64,000 nucleotides of DNA, taken from the NCBI GenBank assembly GCA_019636335.1, contig JAHBXR010000008.1, positions 156,834-220,833 of the forward strand, read 5' to 3'. Source of the stretch: Pirellulales bacterium (GTDB lineage Bacteria; Planctomycetota; Planctomycetia; Pirellulales; JAEUIK01). The translations under genes and the position numbers were made by a program. Positions 8,108 to 16,964 of the stretch are shown here, piece by piece; position 1 is the first letter of the stretch; every line of letters begins with the position of its first letter. A model generated the notes under the pieces. That model did not search any database, had not been told where the DNA came from, and saw only the letters and a list, made by a program, of their open reading frames with translations.

Positions 8108-9523
8108 ATGCACGGCCTGGAACACGAGGCGACCTGGACCAACCGGCAGGAGGGAACCATCACGGCCGATCGTCCCTCGCGACGTCGCACGACCACCGCT
8201 TCAGAGCGAACGGCCCAGCGTCTTGCCCGGGCCAAGGCGGCCTATCAGGCGGCCGTCGAGGCGCATGCCAGCGTGCTCGTCGTCGACCGGAGCGAAGACA
8301 CGGTCGTACGGCCGATCCATCGCGTCCCCCGCGACTCGCGGAGCAACACGCCGGAACAATCTGCGCCGGCGCGCGTCGGCCGTGCCGTGGGGGCGCCGGT
8401 CGAGGTGAGCAAGGTGACCACCCGTCGCGACCGGCACGACTTCGTGGAACTGCCGTTCGAGATCTATGCCCACGACCCCCACTGGGTCGCCCCCCTAGTG
8501 CGCGACGTGAAGGCCTTCATCGACCCGAATCAGCACCCCTTCTATCTGCACGGGTCGGCCCAGGCGCTCGTCGCGCGGCGCAACGGCAAAGTGGTAGGCC
8601 GGGTACTCGTCAGCGACGACCCGCGCTACAACCTGCAGCACGATTCGAACGTCGGCTGCTTTGGCCTGTTCGAATCGATCGACGACGGGCAGGTGGCCGA
8701 CGCACTGCTCGACGCCGCGCAAGACTGGCTCAAGAGTCGCGGTCGCACGCAGATCATGGGGCCGATCGATTACTCGACCAACTACGCGTGTGGCCTATTG
8801 ATCGATGGCTTCCAGACGCCGCCGCGGGTGATGATGAATCACCAGCCCGCCTACTACCGCGGACTGCTCGAGTCGTGGGGACTGGCCAAGGCGAAGGATC
8901 TGTACGCCTGGTGGTTCGAGGACGAGCTCAACATGCTCGAGCATTGGCGCGACCGCGCCAAGCGATTGGCTACCCGTAGCGGCATCACCATCCGGCCCTT
9001 CCGCCGCGACGATTTCGACGCCGAGGTCGAACGCTGCATGGAGGTCTACAACCAGAGTTGGGAGAAGAGCTGGGGCTTCGTAAAGATGACCGAGGCCGAA
9101 TTCTACCACCTGGCGGCTCAGCTTCGCAGCCTGGCCGAGACCGATCTGCTGTTTCTGGCCGAGGCCGACGGGCGCCCGGTCGGCTTCTCGATGACGCTGC
9201 CCGACTTCAACGAAGCGTTGAAGCCGGTAAAGGGACGCCTGACCACGTATGGCGTGCCGGTAGGTCTGGCGCGTCTGCTGTGGGCCAAGCGCCGCATCCG
9301 CACGGCCCGTTTCGCGGTGCTCGGCATCCTCGAGGCGTTTCGCCGGCGGGGTGTCGCCGAGCTGTTGATCCTGAACACGCTCGACACCGGTCGCAACAAG
9401 CTCCACTACACCGGCGCCGAGTTGGGCTGGACCCTGGAAGACAACGACCTGATCAACCGGGCCATCGAAAAGGTAGGGGGGCGCCGCTACAAGACCTACC
9501 GCCTGTTCGCACGGAACATTTAG
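8108..9523 (+). CDS. GNAT-family N-acyltransferase (YghO-like) with N-terminal extension
   Basis: A 471-residue protein. Residues from about 100 onward match the family of large GNAT-fold proteins related to YghO. They include WVAPLVRD, a first half-domain with the acceptor-like strand VVGRVLVSDD, IMGPIDYSTNYACGLLIDGF, and a C-terminal part with FLAEADGRPVGFSMTLPD and AVLGILEAFRRRGVAELL. The last element resembles the acetyl-CoA-binding Arg/Gln-x-x-Gly-x-Gly/Ala loop. The first 95 residues are Arg/Thr/Ala-rich and probably disordered, as if fused on. The acyl acceptor is unknown. An AGGAG ribosome-binding site lies 7-8 bases before the ATG. Its divergent neighbour is an alpha-oxoamine synthase, and the two could share a lipid or amino-ketone pathway, but this is only a hint from position. 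Confidence 0.75.
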   Translation: MHGLEHEATWTNRQEGTITADRPSRRRTTTASERTAQRLARAKAAYQAAVEAHASVLVVDRSEDTVVRPIHRVPRDSRSNTPEQSAPARVGRAVGAPVEVSKVTTRRDRHDFVELPFEIYAHDPHWVAPLVRDVKAFIDPNQHPFYLHGSAQALVARRNGKVVGRVLVSDDPRYNLQHDSNVGCFGLFESIDDGQVADALLDAAQDWLKSRGRTQIMGPIDYSTNYACGLLIDGFQTPPRVMMNHQPAYYRGLLESWGLAKAKDLYAWWFEDELNMLEHWRDRAKRLATRSGITIRPFRRDDFDAEVERCMEVYNQSWEKSWGFVKMTEAEFYHLAAQLRSLAETDLLFLAEADGRPVGFSMTLPDFNEALKPVKGRLTTYGVPVGLARLLWAKRRIRTARFAVLGILEAFRRRGVAELLILNTLDTGRNKLHYTGAELGWTLEDNDLINRAIEKVGGRRYKTYRLFARNI

Positions 9524-9570
9524 GAAGATCGTCTGCCCAGCAGACCAGAACTGGGTACTTCCGAAAAAAA

Positions 9571-9653
9571 ATCATAACCCGAAGCGTCAGCGAGGGAGTT
9601 CTTGGAGAGGTCATCGATCGAAGTGCCGCCTCGCTGACGCTTCGGGTTATGAT
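9571..9653. repeat. Palindromic dispersed repeat (CCCGAAGCGTCAGCGAGG family), copy 2
   Basis: A perfect 25-base inverted repeat with arms at 9571-9595 and 9629-9653 and a 33-base loop. It carries the same core as the copy at 7816-7888 and extends it with an ATCAT/ATGAT flank. It sits just after the GNAT stop codon, so the transcript would fold into a strong stem. No T-run follows. Confidence 0.85.
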
Positions 9654-9806
9654 GCTCGTACTAGGGGTTTTTACAAGGAAAGGAGCCGGCGACGGCAGTA
9701 AGCCGATTGCCTTGAGACCCTTGGCGCCGCATGTTAAAAAAGAGCGTCGGGCCGAGATCCCGATCCGTTTCGCTGCCGTGCGTGGCAACCACGTCTCTCA
9801 GGTCGC

Positions 9807-10469
9807 ATGCCCACCGTCACGATCCAGATCATCGACGGGGCCGAGCGTGGTCGCGTCTACGAAAACATTCCCCTTCCGGTCACCGTTGGCCGCGAGGAAG
9901 GGAATTCGATTCAATTGAATGACGAGCGGGTCAGCCGCTTTCATCTCAAGATCCAGGAGGACCACGACCAGGTGGTCCTGACCGACCTGGACAGCACGAA
10001 CGGCACCAAGGTCAACGGCGAAGACATTCGCCTGCGCATTTTGCGCCACGGCGATCTGATCGCCGTCGGTCGCTCGGTGATGGTCTTCGGCTCGCGCGAA
10101 CAGATCGCCACGCGGCTGCGCCAGCTCCGCGGCAGCCTGGACGAGCGCACGCTGAGCCCGGAGGAAGAGCAGGGAGAGGTGAACGGGCATTCGCTCGATT
10201 TCGAGCTCAGTTGGAGCGAGCACGCCCAGTCGACGCTCCACACCCTGGTTCCGCCCGAGCTACCGGCCCGGCTCAGTCCCGGTCAGGCGGCGCAACTCTC
10301 GGAGTTGATCGAGTACCTGCACATTCGCATCCGCCTGCTGATCGAGACAGTGCAGGTCGACGAAGACGCTGAAACGGTGCAACTCGATCAGCGCCAATGG
10401 CAGGGGCTGGTCGAGCTGCAGTCGCGACTGGCAAGCTACCTGCGCACGATCGGCGAGCCGGGCGCGTAG
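9807..10469 (+). CDS. FHA domain protein
   Basis: A 220-residue cytoplasmic protein. Residues 1-95 form a forkhead-associated domain with all phosphothreonine-binding elements visible: Gly28-Arg29 in TVGREEGNSI, Ser43-Arg44-Phe45-His46 in RVSRFHLKI, and Asn65-Gly66-Thr67 in DSTNGTKVNG. The C-terminal half (about residues 110-220) is helical and contains no enzyme motif. FHA domains bind phosphothreonine peptides made by Ser/Thr kinases. A kinase is encoded in this window at 55657-57687, but no direct link can be claimed. No strong ribosome-binding site is visible before the ATG. Confidence 0.85.
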   Translation: MPTVTIQIIDGAERGRVYENIPLPVTVGREEGNSIQLNDERVSRFHLKIQEDHDQVVLTDLDSTNGTKVNGEDIRLRILRHGDLIAVGRSVMVFGSREQIATRLRQLRGSLDERTLSPEEEQGEVNGHSLDFELSWSEHAQSTLHTLVPPELPARLSPGQAAQLSELIEYLHIRIRLLIETVQVDEDAETVQLDQRQWQGLVELQSRLASYLRTIGEPGA

Positions 10470-10588
10470 AGGCACCGTCTGCGGTGTGCCCGCGAAGAGC
10501 GAGGCGTCCCTCGCTCGGCATCCGGCGATTCGGTTGACGGGAAGCTCGGCGCGCCGTCGCGCACCGCCGGAGAAGACCGGTCGGACGT

Positions 10589-10819
10589 CTACTTGCCCTT
10601 GCCCGGCTTGGCCTTGGTATCGCCTTCGTCCTCTTCCTTCTTCTTCTTTTTCTTCTTCATCGAGAGCTTGATCACGCGTACCTTGGGCAGGCCCAACGGC
10701 GATTGCCCATCGGCCCAGCGATCCCCCTCTTGCAGCTTTGCAATACGCTCGGCGCGCGTCAGCACGTTGCGCGAGCGAACGAGCGCCGTGCGGCGCTTGA
10801 GGCTCTTGTCCATCGTCAT
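10589..10819 (-). CDS. Small basic protein (TIGR04137 type)
   Basis: A 76-residue, very basic protein. The N-terminal half ([21 protein letters not shown]) matches the small basic protein family found in planctomycetes, verrucomicrobia and chlamydiae (TIGR04137, recalled from memory). The C terminus has a run of seven lysines followed by an acidic stretch and a PGKGK end. Family members are proposed to associate with ribosomes or nucleic acid because of their charge and conservation, but no activity is proven. Two starts are possible, at 10819 and 10813. This gene is one of the better phylum markers in the window. Confidence 0.8.
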   Translation of the reverse strand: MTMDKSLKRRTALVRSRNVLTRAERIAKLQEGDRWADGQSPLGLPKVRVIKLSMKKKKKKKEEDEGDTKAKPGKGK

Positions 10820-10868
10820 GTCAGTCGATCTCCAGCGTGTGTCCTGCGATCCGACCCGTGGCCTGTAA

Positions 10869-11186
10869 TCAACGGCCGCGGTCGACTTGAAGTTGTTCGT
10901 AGGGGACGGGTTCCTGTCGGCGGACGTCGTCGAGCGTATTGCTCGCGGCGGGCTCCACCGGTCGCGCCCGGAGCGGGTCGTGGCGGCCCAGCGTGTAGAC
11001 GAAGGCCAGGACCGACACGGCCAGGGCCGCCGCGGCAAACGCCGTCCAGGGCGAAAGCACGAGCATCAACTGCCGCCGCTGGGCATCGACCGGCCGCCGG
11101 TCGAGCATCGAAGGATGCCCGGCCTCATCCGCCCGTTGGCGGTCGCGAACCAGGATTTCGTACGGCTGCAGCGTGCCACGCACCAT
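10869..11186 (-). CDS. Hypothetical single-pass membrane protein
   Basis: A 105-residue protein not recognised as a known family. It has a cytoplasmic N-terminal half rich in Arg/Asp, one hydrophobic segment ([19 protein letters not shown], about residues 50-68) and a short polar tail. The ATG at 11186 is preceded by a strong GGAGG-type ribosome-binding site, which decides this start over in-frame codons further upstream that would overlap the hydratase gene. It lies between the enoyl-CoA hydratase and the small basic protein on the same strand, 49 bases before the latter, so the three could be co-transcribed. Confidence 0.55.
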   Translation of the reverse strand: MVRGTLQPYEILVRDRQRADEAGHPSMLDRRPVDAQRRQLMLVLSPWTAFAAAALAVSVLAFVYTLGRHDPLRARPVEPAASNTLDDVRRQEPVPYEQLQVDRGR

Positions 11187-11325
11187 GCCGGCATCCCCCC
11201 CTCCATGGGCGACGAGCGCGAGGAATCCGAACCAGTGAGTATAGGGGTCGCGGGGCGGGGCTTCAAGACGAGGAGGTTCGCCTATTTCGGCCCATCTCAG
11301 GCTGGCGGGTGTGCAGAATTCAGCC

Positions 11326-12084
11326 TTACTCCCGCCGCTTGATATTCCGCGCGGCGAATTCCTCGATCTGCCGTAACACCTCGGGGGAGCACCAGTGGGC
11401 GAGGACCGCGGCGTCGGTTTCACGAGCGATGCGCTGAGCGGCCTCGATCATGGGGCGGCGGACGGCGCGTTTCGTCTCGGCGAAGGTGGCCGGCAGCACG
11501 GCCCCCAGCTCGGCGGCTACCTCGCAGGCGCGGTCGAGCAATTGCTCCGGCTCGAGCAGTTCGTCGATGAAGCCGCGGGCAAGTGACTCCTCGGGACCCC
11601 AGGTGCGGCCGGTGACGATCGCCGATTGAAAATGTTGCGGCGGCGTGGCGAAGCGGGCGATCTCCAAGGCCCAGGCCGGGAAGACGACCCCGACCAGGAC
11701 CTCGGTCAGGCCGAAGCGGGCCGTTCCCCGCACCATCAGTCGCTGATCGCAGGCGAGCGTGAGGATTGCGCCGCCGGCGATGGCATGACCATTCACCGCC
11801 GCGACGACCGGCTTGGGAAAGGTCGCCAACCGCTCGAAGGAGCGCTGCATGACGGGCAGGAACTGGCGAAGGTACGGCGCGCCCCCCGCCACGAGAGCCG
11901 GGAGATCCACACCCGCCCCAAACACATTACCTTGCCCGGTGAGCACCACGGCGCGAGTCGAGGCGCGTTCGAGTCGCTCGAAGGCCTCGATCAGGGCCGT
12001 GCAGAACTCGAGGTTCAGCGCATTCCCCTTGCCGCGCGCCATGCGGAGAATGGTAACCTCGCCGCGGTGTTCGAGTTCGAGCAT
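11326..12084 (-). CDS. Enoyl-CoA hydratase/isomerase (crotonase) family protein
   Basis: A 252-residue crotonase-fold protein. The oxyanion-hole elements are visible: VFGAGVDLPALVAGG near residue 55 and VNGHAIAGGAILTLACDQRL near residue 100. At the position where hydratases carry the first catalytic glutamate, the sequence reads RFGLTEVLVGVVFP, so Glu is present in TEV. Reactions in the family range from hydration of enoyl-CoA to isomerisation and CoA-ester cleavage, and the substrate is not readable. The start at 12084 (MLELEHRGEV) gives the standard N terminus. The gene is divergent from the CoxG-like gene at 12203. It is separate from the fad module at 27.6-35 kb. Confidence 0.8.
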   Translation of the reverse strand: MLELEHRGEVTILRMARGKGNALNLEFCTALIEAFERLERASTRAVVLTGQGNVFGAGVDLPALVAGGAPYLRQFLPVMQRSFERLATFPKPVVAAVNGHAIAGGAILTLACDQRLMVRGTARFGLTEVLVGVVFPAWALEIARFATPPQHFQSAIVTGRTWGPEESLARGFIDELLEPEQLLDRACEVAAELGAVLPATFAETKRAVRRPMIEAAQRIARETDAAVLAHWCSPEVLRQIEEFAARNIKRRE

Positions 12085-12202
12085 CGAAACTGTCTCCCAG
12101 CAAACGAAGCCTGAATGCCGACGTCGCAAGACACCTGGCGTTTGTGTACTACAATGGTCACAGAGTCAAGTTAACCAATACCGCGATGCGACACACCCAG
12201 CC

Positions 12203-12661
12203 ATGCCCAACGAAAAAGATCTCACCTTCGGCGGCGAAGAACGTTTCGATGTGCCAGCCGCAAAGGTGTTTGGCCTGCTGACGGATCTCGATCAGTTTGC
12301 CAGGAACATTCCCGACCTGGTGAGCGCCGAGCAGGCCGGCGAACGCGTGCTCCACTGCGTGGTAAAGCCGGGGTTTTCGTTTCTGCGCGGCACGATGAAG
12401 CTGGCGATCGAGATGGCGGAGCTCGAAGCGCCGCGACATGCGAAGATGACCATTCGCAGCTCCGGCATCGGCGTGCAGATGCTGGTCGAATCGACGTTGA
12501 AGATTGCCGATGAAGGGACAGGCTCGCGACTCAACTGGGAGGCCCGAGTCACGGAAATGAAGGGACTCGTGGCGACCGTCAGCCCGTCACTCGTGCGCGG
12601 CGCAGCGGAACAGATCATCCGCACCTCGTGGAGCAAGATCCGCGAGCAACTGGCTGGCTAA
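12203..12661 (+). CDS. SRPBCC / CoxG-like protein
   Basis: A 152-residue protein of the SRPBCC (Bet v 1-like) superfamily, closest in pattern to CoxG, the carbon monoxide dehydrogenase subunit G family. Typical features are FDVPAAKVFGLLTDLDQFARNIPDL near the N terminus, a central beta sheet, and the C-terminal helix with LVRGAAEQIIRTSWSKI. CoxG proteins help maturation or membrane attachment of molybdenum CO dehydrogenases. No cox genes are nearby, so a generic lipid- or ligand-binding role is equally likely. The ATG at 12203 gives the usual family length. Confidence 0.75.
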   Translation: MPNEKDLTFGGEERFDVPAAKVFGLLTDLDQFARNIPDLVSAEQAGERVLHCVVKPGFSFLRGTMKLAIEMAELEAPRHAKMTIRSSGIGVQMLVESTLKIADEGTGSRLNWEARVTEMKGLVATVSPSLVRGAAEQIIRTSWSKIREQLAG

Positions 12662-12688
12662 CAATGCTCACTCGCGAACGGGATTCAT

Positions 12689-12832
12689 CCACAGATTACG
12701 CAGATTTCGTCGGTTGTTTCGTCGATGCTGACGAAAGCCCTCTGGAATCCTTTTACTATCCGCAGATAAACGCAGACGCACGCAGATAGGAAAGGATTGA
12801 ATTCATCTGCGTGCATCTGCGTCCATCTGTGG
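12689..12832. repeat. CAGATTACGCAGAT-type repeat and imperfect inverted repeat
   Basis: CCACAGATTACGCAGAT at 12689-12705 repeats the arm seen at 4921. Right after it, a 28-base arm at 12760-12787 (beginning CCGCAGATAAACGCAGACGC) pairs with 12805-12832 with four mismatches and a 17-base loop. Both are variants of the same CGCAGAT-rich dispersed sequence. Confidence 0.75.
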
Positions 12833-12867
12833 ATCAATTCTTTCTGTGCAAGAATCGTTTGCCGGAT

Positions 12868-12889
12868 TCCCTCGCTGACGCTTCGGGTT
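12868..12889. repeat. Single arm of the CCCGAAGCGTCAGCGAGG repeat
   Basis: This 22-base stretch is one half of the palindromes at 7816-7888 and 9571-9653, in inverse orientation, without a partner arm nearby. It lies directly next to the CAGATTACGCAGAT-type repeats, making a composite repeat region between two convergent genes. Confidence 0.75.
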
Positions 12890-12962
12890 GTGATGGCGCG
12901 AGTACGTCGTGTCGTTGTGCCGTCGTGGTTAACTTACGTCATCCATTGCTTTGCGTCGTCGC

Positions 12963-14144
12963 TCAATGGAACGCGGCAAAATCCTTGCCGAGCAGGGCCG
13001 AGGCGATCTTGAGTTGCATGATCTCGTCGGTCCCCTCGTAGATGCGGCAGACGCGGACGTCTTGCAGGTGGCGACCCACGCGGTAAAGCTCCGAAAAGCC
13101 GCGGCCGCCGAAGACCTGCACCGCGCGATCGGCCGCGTCCCAGGCGGCGTTCGTCGCAAAGAACTTCGCCTCGGCCACGCGGAAGTCGGCCTCGGCGCGC
13201 AGGCCGGCATCTTTTGGATTCTCGTCGCTCGCCTGCTTCGCCAGCGCCGCGCGTTCGACCAGGGCGTCGCTCGCCGCGCGATCCATCTCGATGTGCGCGA
13301 TGTGGGCCTGCACCAATTGATGCTTGCCAATCGGCTTGCCGTGCTGGTGGCGCGTGCGGCTGTAATCGAGTGCCTCGGCGAGCAGATCCTCGATCACGCC
13401 CAGGCAACCGGCGGCCACGCTCAAGCGACCCGAGATGAGGGTGCCCATCGCCACGCGGAAACCGTTTCCTTCTTCGGAAAGCAGGTTCTCGAGCGGCACC
13501 GGGTGATCGGTCATCTGGAACATACCGGTGTCGGCGGTGAACATGCCCAGCTTCGAGGGAAGCTCCTCGGTGGCGAACGTGTCTCCCGTCGTGTCGACGA
13601 CGAAGGCGCTCATGCGGCGCTTTTCCGTTGGGGCGTCCCCCGGGTAAGCGAACACCACGACGGCGTTGGCAATGGAGCCGTTCGAGATGAGATACTTCAC
13701 ACCGTTGAGAATGAAGTGATTCCCCTCGCGGCGGTAGGTGGTGGTGAGCTCGAGCGGGTTGGAGCCGGCGTCGGGCTCGGTGAGGCCGAAGGCCATGATG
13801 CACTCGCCCGAGACCGCCTTCGGCAGATATTTGCGCTTGGTCGCTTCGCTGCCGTAGCGCCAGACCGGGTATTCACCGATCGAGGTATGGCCCGAGAAAA
13901 ACGTGCGCACGCCGGTCCCTTCGCGGCCGATGCGGGCGAGCGCGCGGGCGTAGGTCAGGGCATCGGCCCCGCGGCCGCCGTACTCGACGGGGAGCGGCAT
14001 ACCGAGCAGATCGTATTTCCTGGCCAGCTTGAGCGTCTCTTCGTTGTGCCGATGTTCGAGGTAGCAGAGATCCTCGATCGGACGCAGTTCCTGACAGTAG
14101 GCGTCGACATCGGCGAGCAGCTTGCGGCTGAGGTCGTCTTTCAT
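12963..14144 (-). CDS. Acyl-CoA dehydrogenase family protein
   Basis: A 393-residue flavoprotein of the acyl-CoA dehydrogenase family. It shows the FAD/substrate motif MAFGLTEPDAGSNPLEL in the middle, YSRTRHQHGKPIGKHQLVQ, and near the C terminus VFGGRGFSELYRVGRHLQDVR followed by CRIYEGTDEIMQ. The glutamate of YEGT is the expected catalytic base. It would oxidise an acyl-CoA to the 2-enoyl-CoA and pass electrons to ETF, and etfAB are encoded at 33247-34999. Substrate chain length is not readable. The ATG at 14144 gives the normal N terminus. It is monocistronic and convergent with the CoxG-like gene. Confidence 0.88.
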   Translation of the reverse strand: MKDDLSRKLLADVDAYCQELRPIEDLCYLEHRHNEETLKLARKYDLLGMPLPVEYGGRGADALTYARALARIGREGTGVRTFFSGHTSIGEYPVWRYGSEATKRKYLPKAVSGECIMAFGLTEPDAGSNPLELTTTYRREGNHFILNGVKYLISNGSIANAVVVFAYPGDAPTEKRRMSAFVVDTTGDTFATEELPSKLGMFTADTGMFQMTDHPVPLENLLSEEGNGFRVAMGTLISGRLSVAAGCLGVIEDLLAEALDYSRTRHQHGKPIGKHQLVQAHIAHIEMDRAASDALVERAALAKQASDENPKDAGLRAEADFRVAEAKFFATNAAWDAADRAVQVFGGRGFSELYRVGRHLQDVRVCRIYEGTDEIMQLKIASALLGKDFAAFH

Positions 14145-14190
14145 GGGCAGATTAACCGGGTGGTGCAGAGGCTTGAGCGAGGCGGAAAGC

Positions 14191-14215
14191 AAGTGGCACA
14201 GACTGTCAGCCTGTG
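14191..14215 (-). repeat. GGCACAG-palindrome repeat, copy 1
   Basis: On the minus strand this reads CACAGGCTGACAGTCTGTG followed by CCACTT. It is a variant of the elements at 51389-51413 and 52901-52925. The half-sites CACAGGC and CTGTG form a small dyad. Confidence 0.6.
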
Positions 14216-14369
14216 CAGTTCGATCCACCTCCATTGTAACGCCTGCGGGGCTGTCGCTTGAATCGCCTCGCGTCAATCGGCGGAACGCTTCACGCCACGC
14301 GGTTTTTGCACGTTACAGCCTGCACACTCGGTGAAAACAGACTTCCTGGTGAGTTCCGCGCAAGAAGAA

Positions 14370-14421
14370 GGGCGACCGAGGAGGGCCGCAGCACCATCCC
14401 CGGTCGCCCAGTCTTTTTTTT
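14370..14421 (-). terminator. Terminator hairpin downstream of the Cys-rich gene
   Basis: GGGCGACCG (14370-14378) pairs with CGGTCGCCC (14401-14409). On the minus strand the stem is followed by TTCTTCTTG and serves the Cys-rich gene ending at 14464. On the plus strand it is followed by eight T, so it can also stop plus-strand transcription. Confidence 0.65.
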
Positions 14422-14463
14422 GACAACGCAGCGCGGCGAGCATCGCCGCGTTAGCAGCCGCGC

Positions 14464-14733
14464 TTAGGCAGCGCAGTGACCGCAGCCGGCGGGCTTGGCG
14501 GTCGTGGCGTCATCGCTGCAGCAGGGGCTGTCGCAGCAAGTGCCATCGCACTCGCAGCTTCCCGTCGCGCAGCAGCAGCCGTCGCTGGGGCAGCCATCGG
14601 CGCAGCAGGCGCAGGTGCAGTCACACGCACCCCCTGCGGAAGTCGACCCTGCTTGTGCCCAGGGTCCCGCGGCGAACGCCAACATTGCCACCAAACCGAA
14701 GACCGCCCCGATCGAAAGCAAAGAACGCAACAT
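14464..14733 (-). CDS. Small secreted cysteine-rich protein
   Basis: An 89-residue protein with a clear signal peptide (MLRSLLSIGAVFGLVAMLAFAAGPWAQA). The mature part of about 60 residues holds 17 cysteines in closely spaced CxC, CC and CCC groups (for example CDCTCACC and DGCCCATGSC). No family is recognised. Such density suggests metal binding or a disulphide-rich wall peptide. An AAGGA ribosome-binding site precedes the ATG at 14733, which fixes the start. The upstream gene on the same strand (14900-15502) is also Cys-rich, and the two may act together in metal handling; this is inference. Confidence 0.7.
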   Translation of the reverse strand: MLRSLLSIGAVFGLVAMLAFAAGPWAQAGSTSAGGACDCTCACCADGCPSDGCCCATGSCECDGTCCDSPCCSDDATTAKPAGCGHCAA

Positions 14734-14899
14734 GGTACTGATCCTTTCAGGATGGAAGATCTCATTCACCTGGCTCGGCGGGGCATTGCTTGCGCCGACA
14801 TGGCGCAACGAAAAGGCAACGACTCGCGAGCAACAAGAGTCGGCTGCCAGGGCAGAGGTCGCCGCGAGCCTTTTGGCGCGTAGCGACGTGCCGAGCCGA

Positions 14900-15498
14900 T
14901 TAGATCAACCAACTGCAGTACAGGACCCGCAGCGGCAAGGTGTGAGGCGGAGCTTCATCGAGGAGTTGGGACGGCGCCAGACGCGACACCATGACCAACT
15001 CCGCCGAAGCATTCCAGTCGATGATCGCCGGGAGGACGAAATCGTGACCGCTGGCAAGCTCGCGCTCACTCAACTTTGGTACGACCCAGGCCGCTCGCGA
15101 TCCCACACAGCAATCGCAGTCTCCACCGCTTTGTCCCTGCGAAGTGGACTCGGAAGAGGTGCGGCAGCAAGCGTGCGGGCCAGTGGTGAGCGTCGCCTCC
15201 GCCGGATCTGCCTGGGGAGCAGCAGCATGCTGACAGCAGGAATGCGACCCCCGCGGCGATGCGGCGTGAGTACCCTTCTCGACGGCGCAGCACACGCCAC
15301 AGGGAGACAGAATGGCCGCAACAAGCAGCACCGGCGCCAACGTCCAGGCGAGCCAGCGTGATTGATGTCGTGAAGCGGACACGGCCAAACTCCGGGCAAA
15401 GAAACAACTCACGATTTCAGCATACGGTTCTACGGCGGATCGGCCAAGATTGTTCTCGGAAACCGACGAGAAAGCCCCCCGGCCGGGTGGCGCACGAG

Positions 15499-15502
<4 letters not shown>
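14900..15502 (-). CDS. Hypothetical membrane-anchored Cys/His-rich protein
   Basis: About 170-200 residues and not recognised as a known family. One hydrophobic segment (RWLAWTLAPVLLVAAILSPCGVCC) is followed by paired-cysteine motifs with histidines (HSCCQH, HACCR, CDCC), which resemble soft-metal ligands. The C terminus ends in PLRVLYCSWLI. The start is uncertain. The TTG at 15502 overlaps the TGA of the HDAC-like gene and would couple translation, while a GTG at 15412 gives a more ordinary N terminus. Neither has a clear ribosome-binding site. It sits between the HDAC-like gene and the small Cys-rich gene. Confidence 0.55.
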
Positions 15503-16458
<956 letters not shown>

Positions 16459-16964
16459 GGGGGGACACATTCTCGTGGCTTGGCGGCAGTCGAGGCCAGG
16501 CGGCTAGCGAATCGTAGCGCCGGGGGAGGTGGACTGTCAAACCGACGCCAGGCGTAACCCACGGTGAGGACGTCAGTTGCGAACTGACCGGTCGCCCCGC
16601 GCGATCTCTCTTGTACGGCTAAGCGAACTTGACGCTGGCCTCTGTGGATGAGTACCCTAGAAGTGGCCACAAGTGATTGTCTTGCCGATATTTGCCGCAC
16701 CCGAGTCCCTTCTGGTGGGTGCCGCAAGAGCGGAGAGGGACGAGTGGCCCGAAGAGGCGACTCGTCGAAAGTTGCGCGATCGCGCGATGAATGGAATACC
16801 GCGAGGGTGCATCATGCAAGGCATCCCCGCTGCTTGGCGCTACGCGACCGTGCCTGCATCGTAGACACTGGGTATTGCGCCTGCTTGCCGTTTGTTAGAT
16901 TGATCCACGCCCCGCGGCTTCCGGAACTCCGCCAGGCGACTGCTGGAATTAAGGGACTTCGTCG
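16459..16964. other. Divergent intergenic region without recognised features
   Basis: This 506-base gap lies between the minus-strand HDAC-like gene and a plus-strand secreted protein gene. It must hold promoters for both, but I could not identify boxes, hairpins or repeats with confidence, and the short frames in it have no coding character. Confidence 0.4.

Larger units (their letters stand above)
14145..14463. other. Intergenic region with one repeat and one terminator hairpin
   Basis: It holds a copy of the CACAGGC...GCCTGTG type repeat at 14191-14215 and the hairpin at 14370-14421. Both flanking genes are on the minus strand. No gene was recognised. Confidence 0.5.

Noticed and set aside
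9598..9788. Short frames crossing the palindromic repeat that translate as ITRSVSEG and SLTLRV
   Set aside because: These are translations of the CCCGAAGCGTCAGCGAGG repeat. Such peptides appear wherever the repeat occurs and are not evidence of a gene.
10620..10665. Polypyrimidine tract CTTCTTCTTCTTTTTC that looks like a T-rich terminator or simple repeat
   Set aside because: It is the antisense of the lysine run in the small basic protein and so is coding.
12689..12832. Possible CRISPR array from repeated CGCAGAT-rich units
   Set aside because: There are only a few arms of unequal length in inverted orientation, no regular spacer length and no cas genes in the window.
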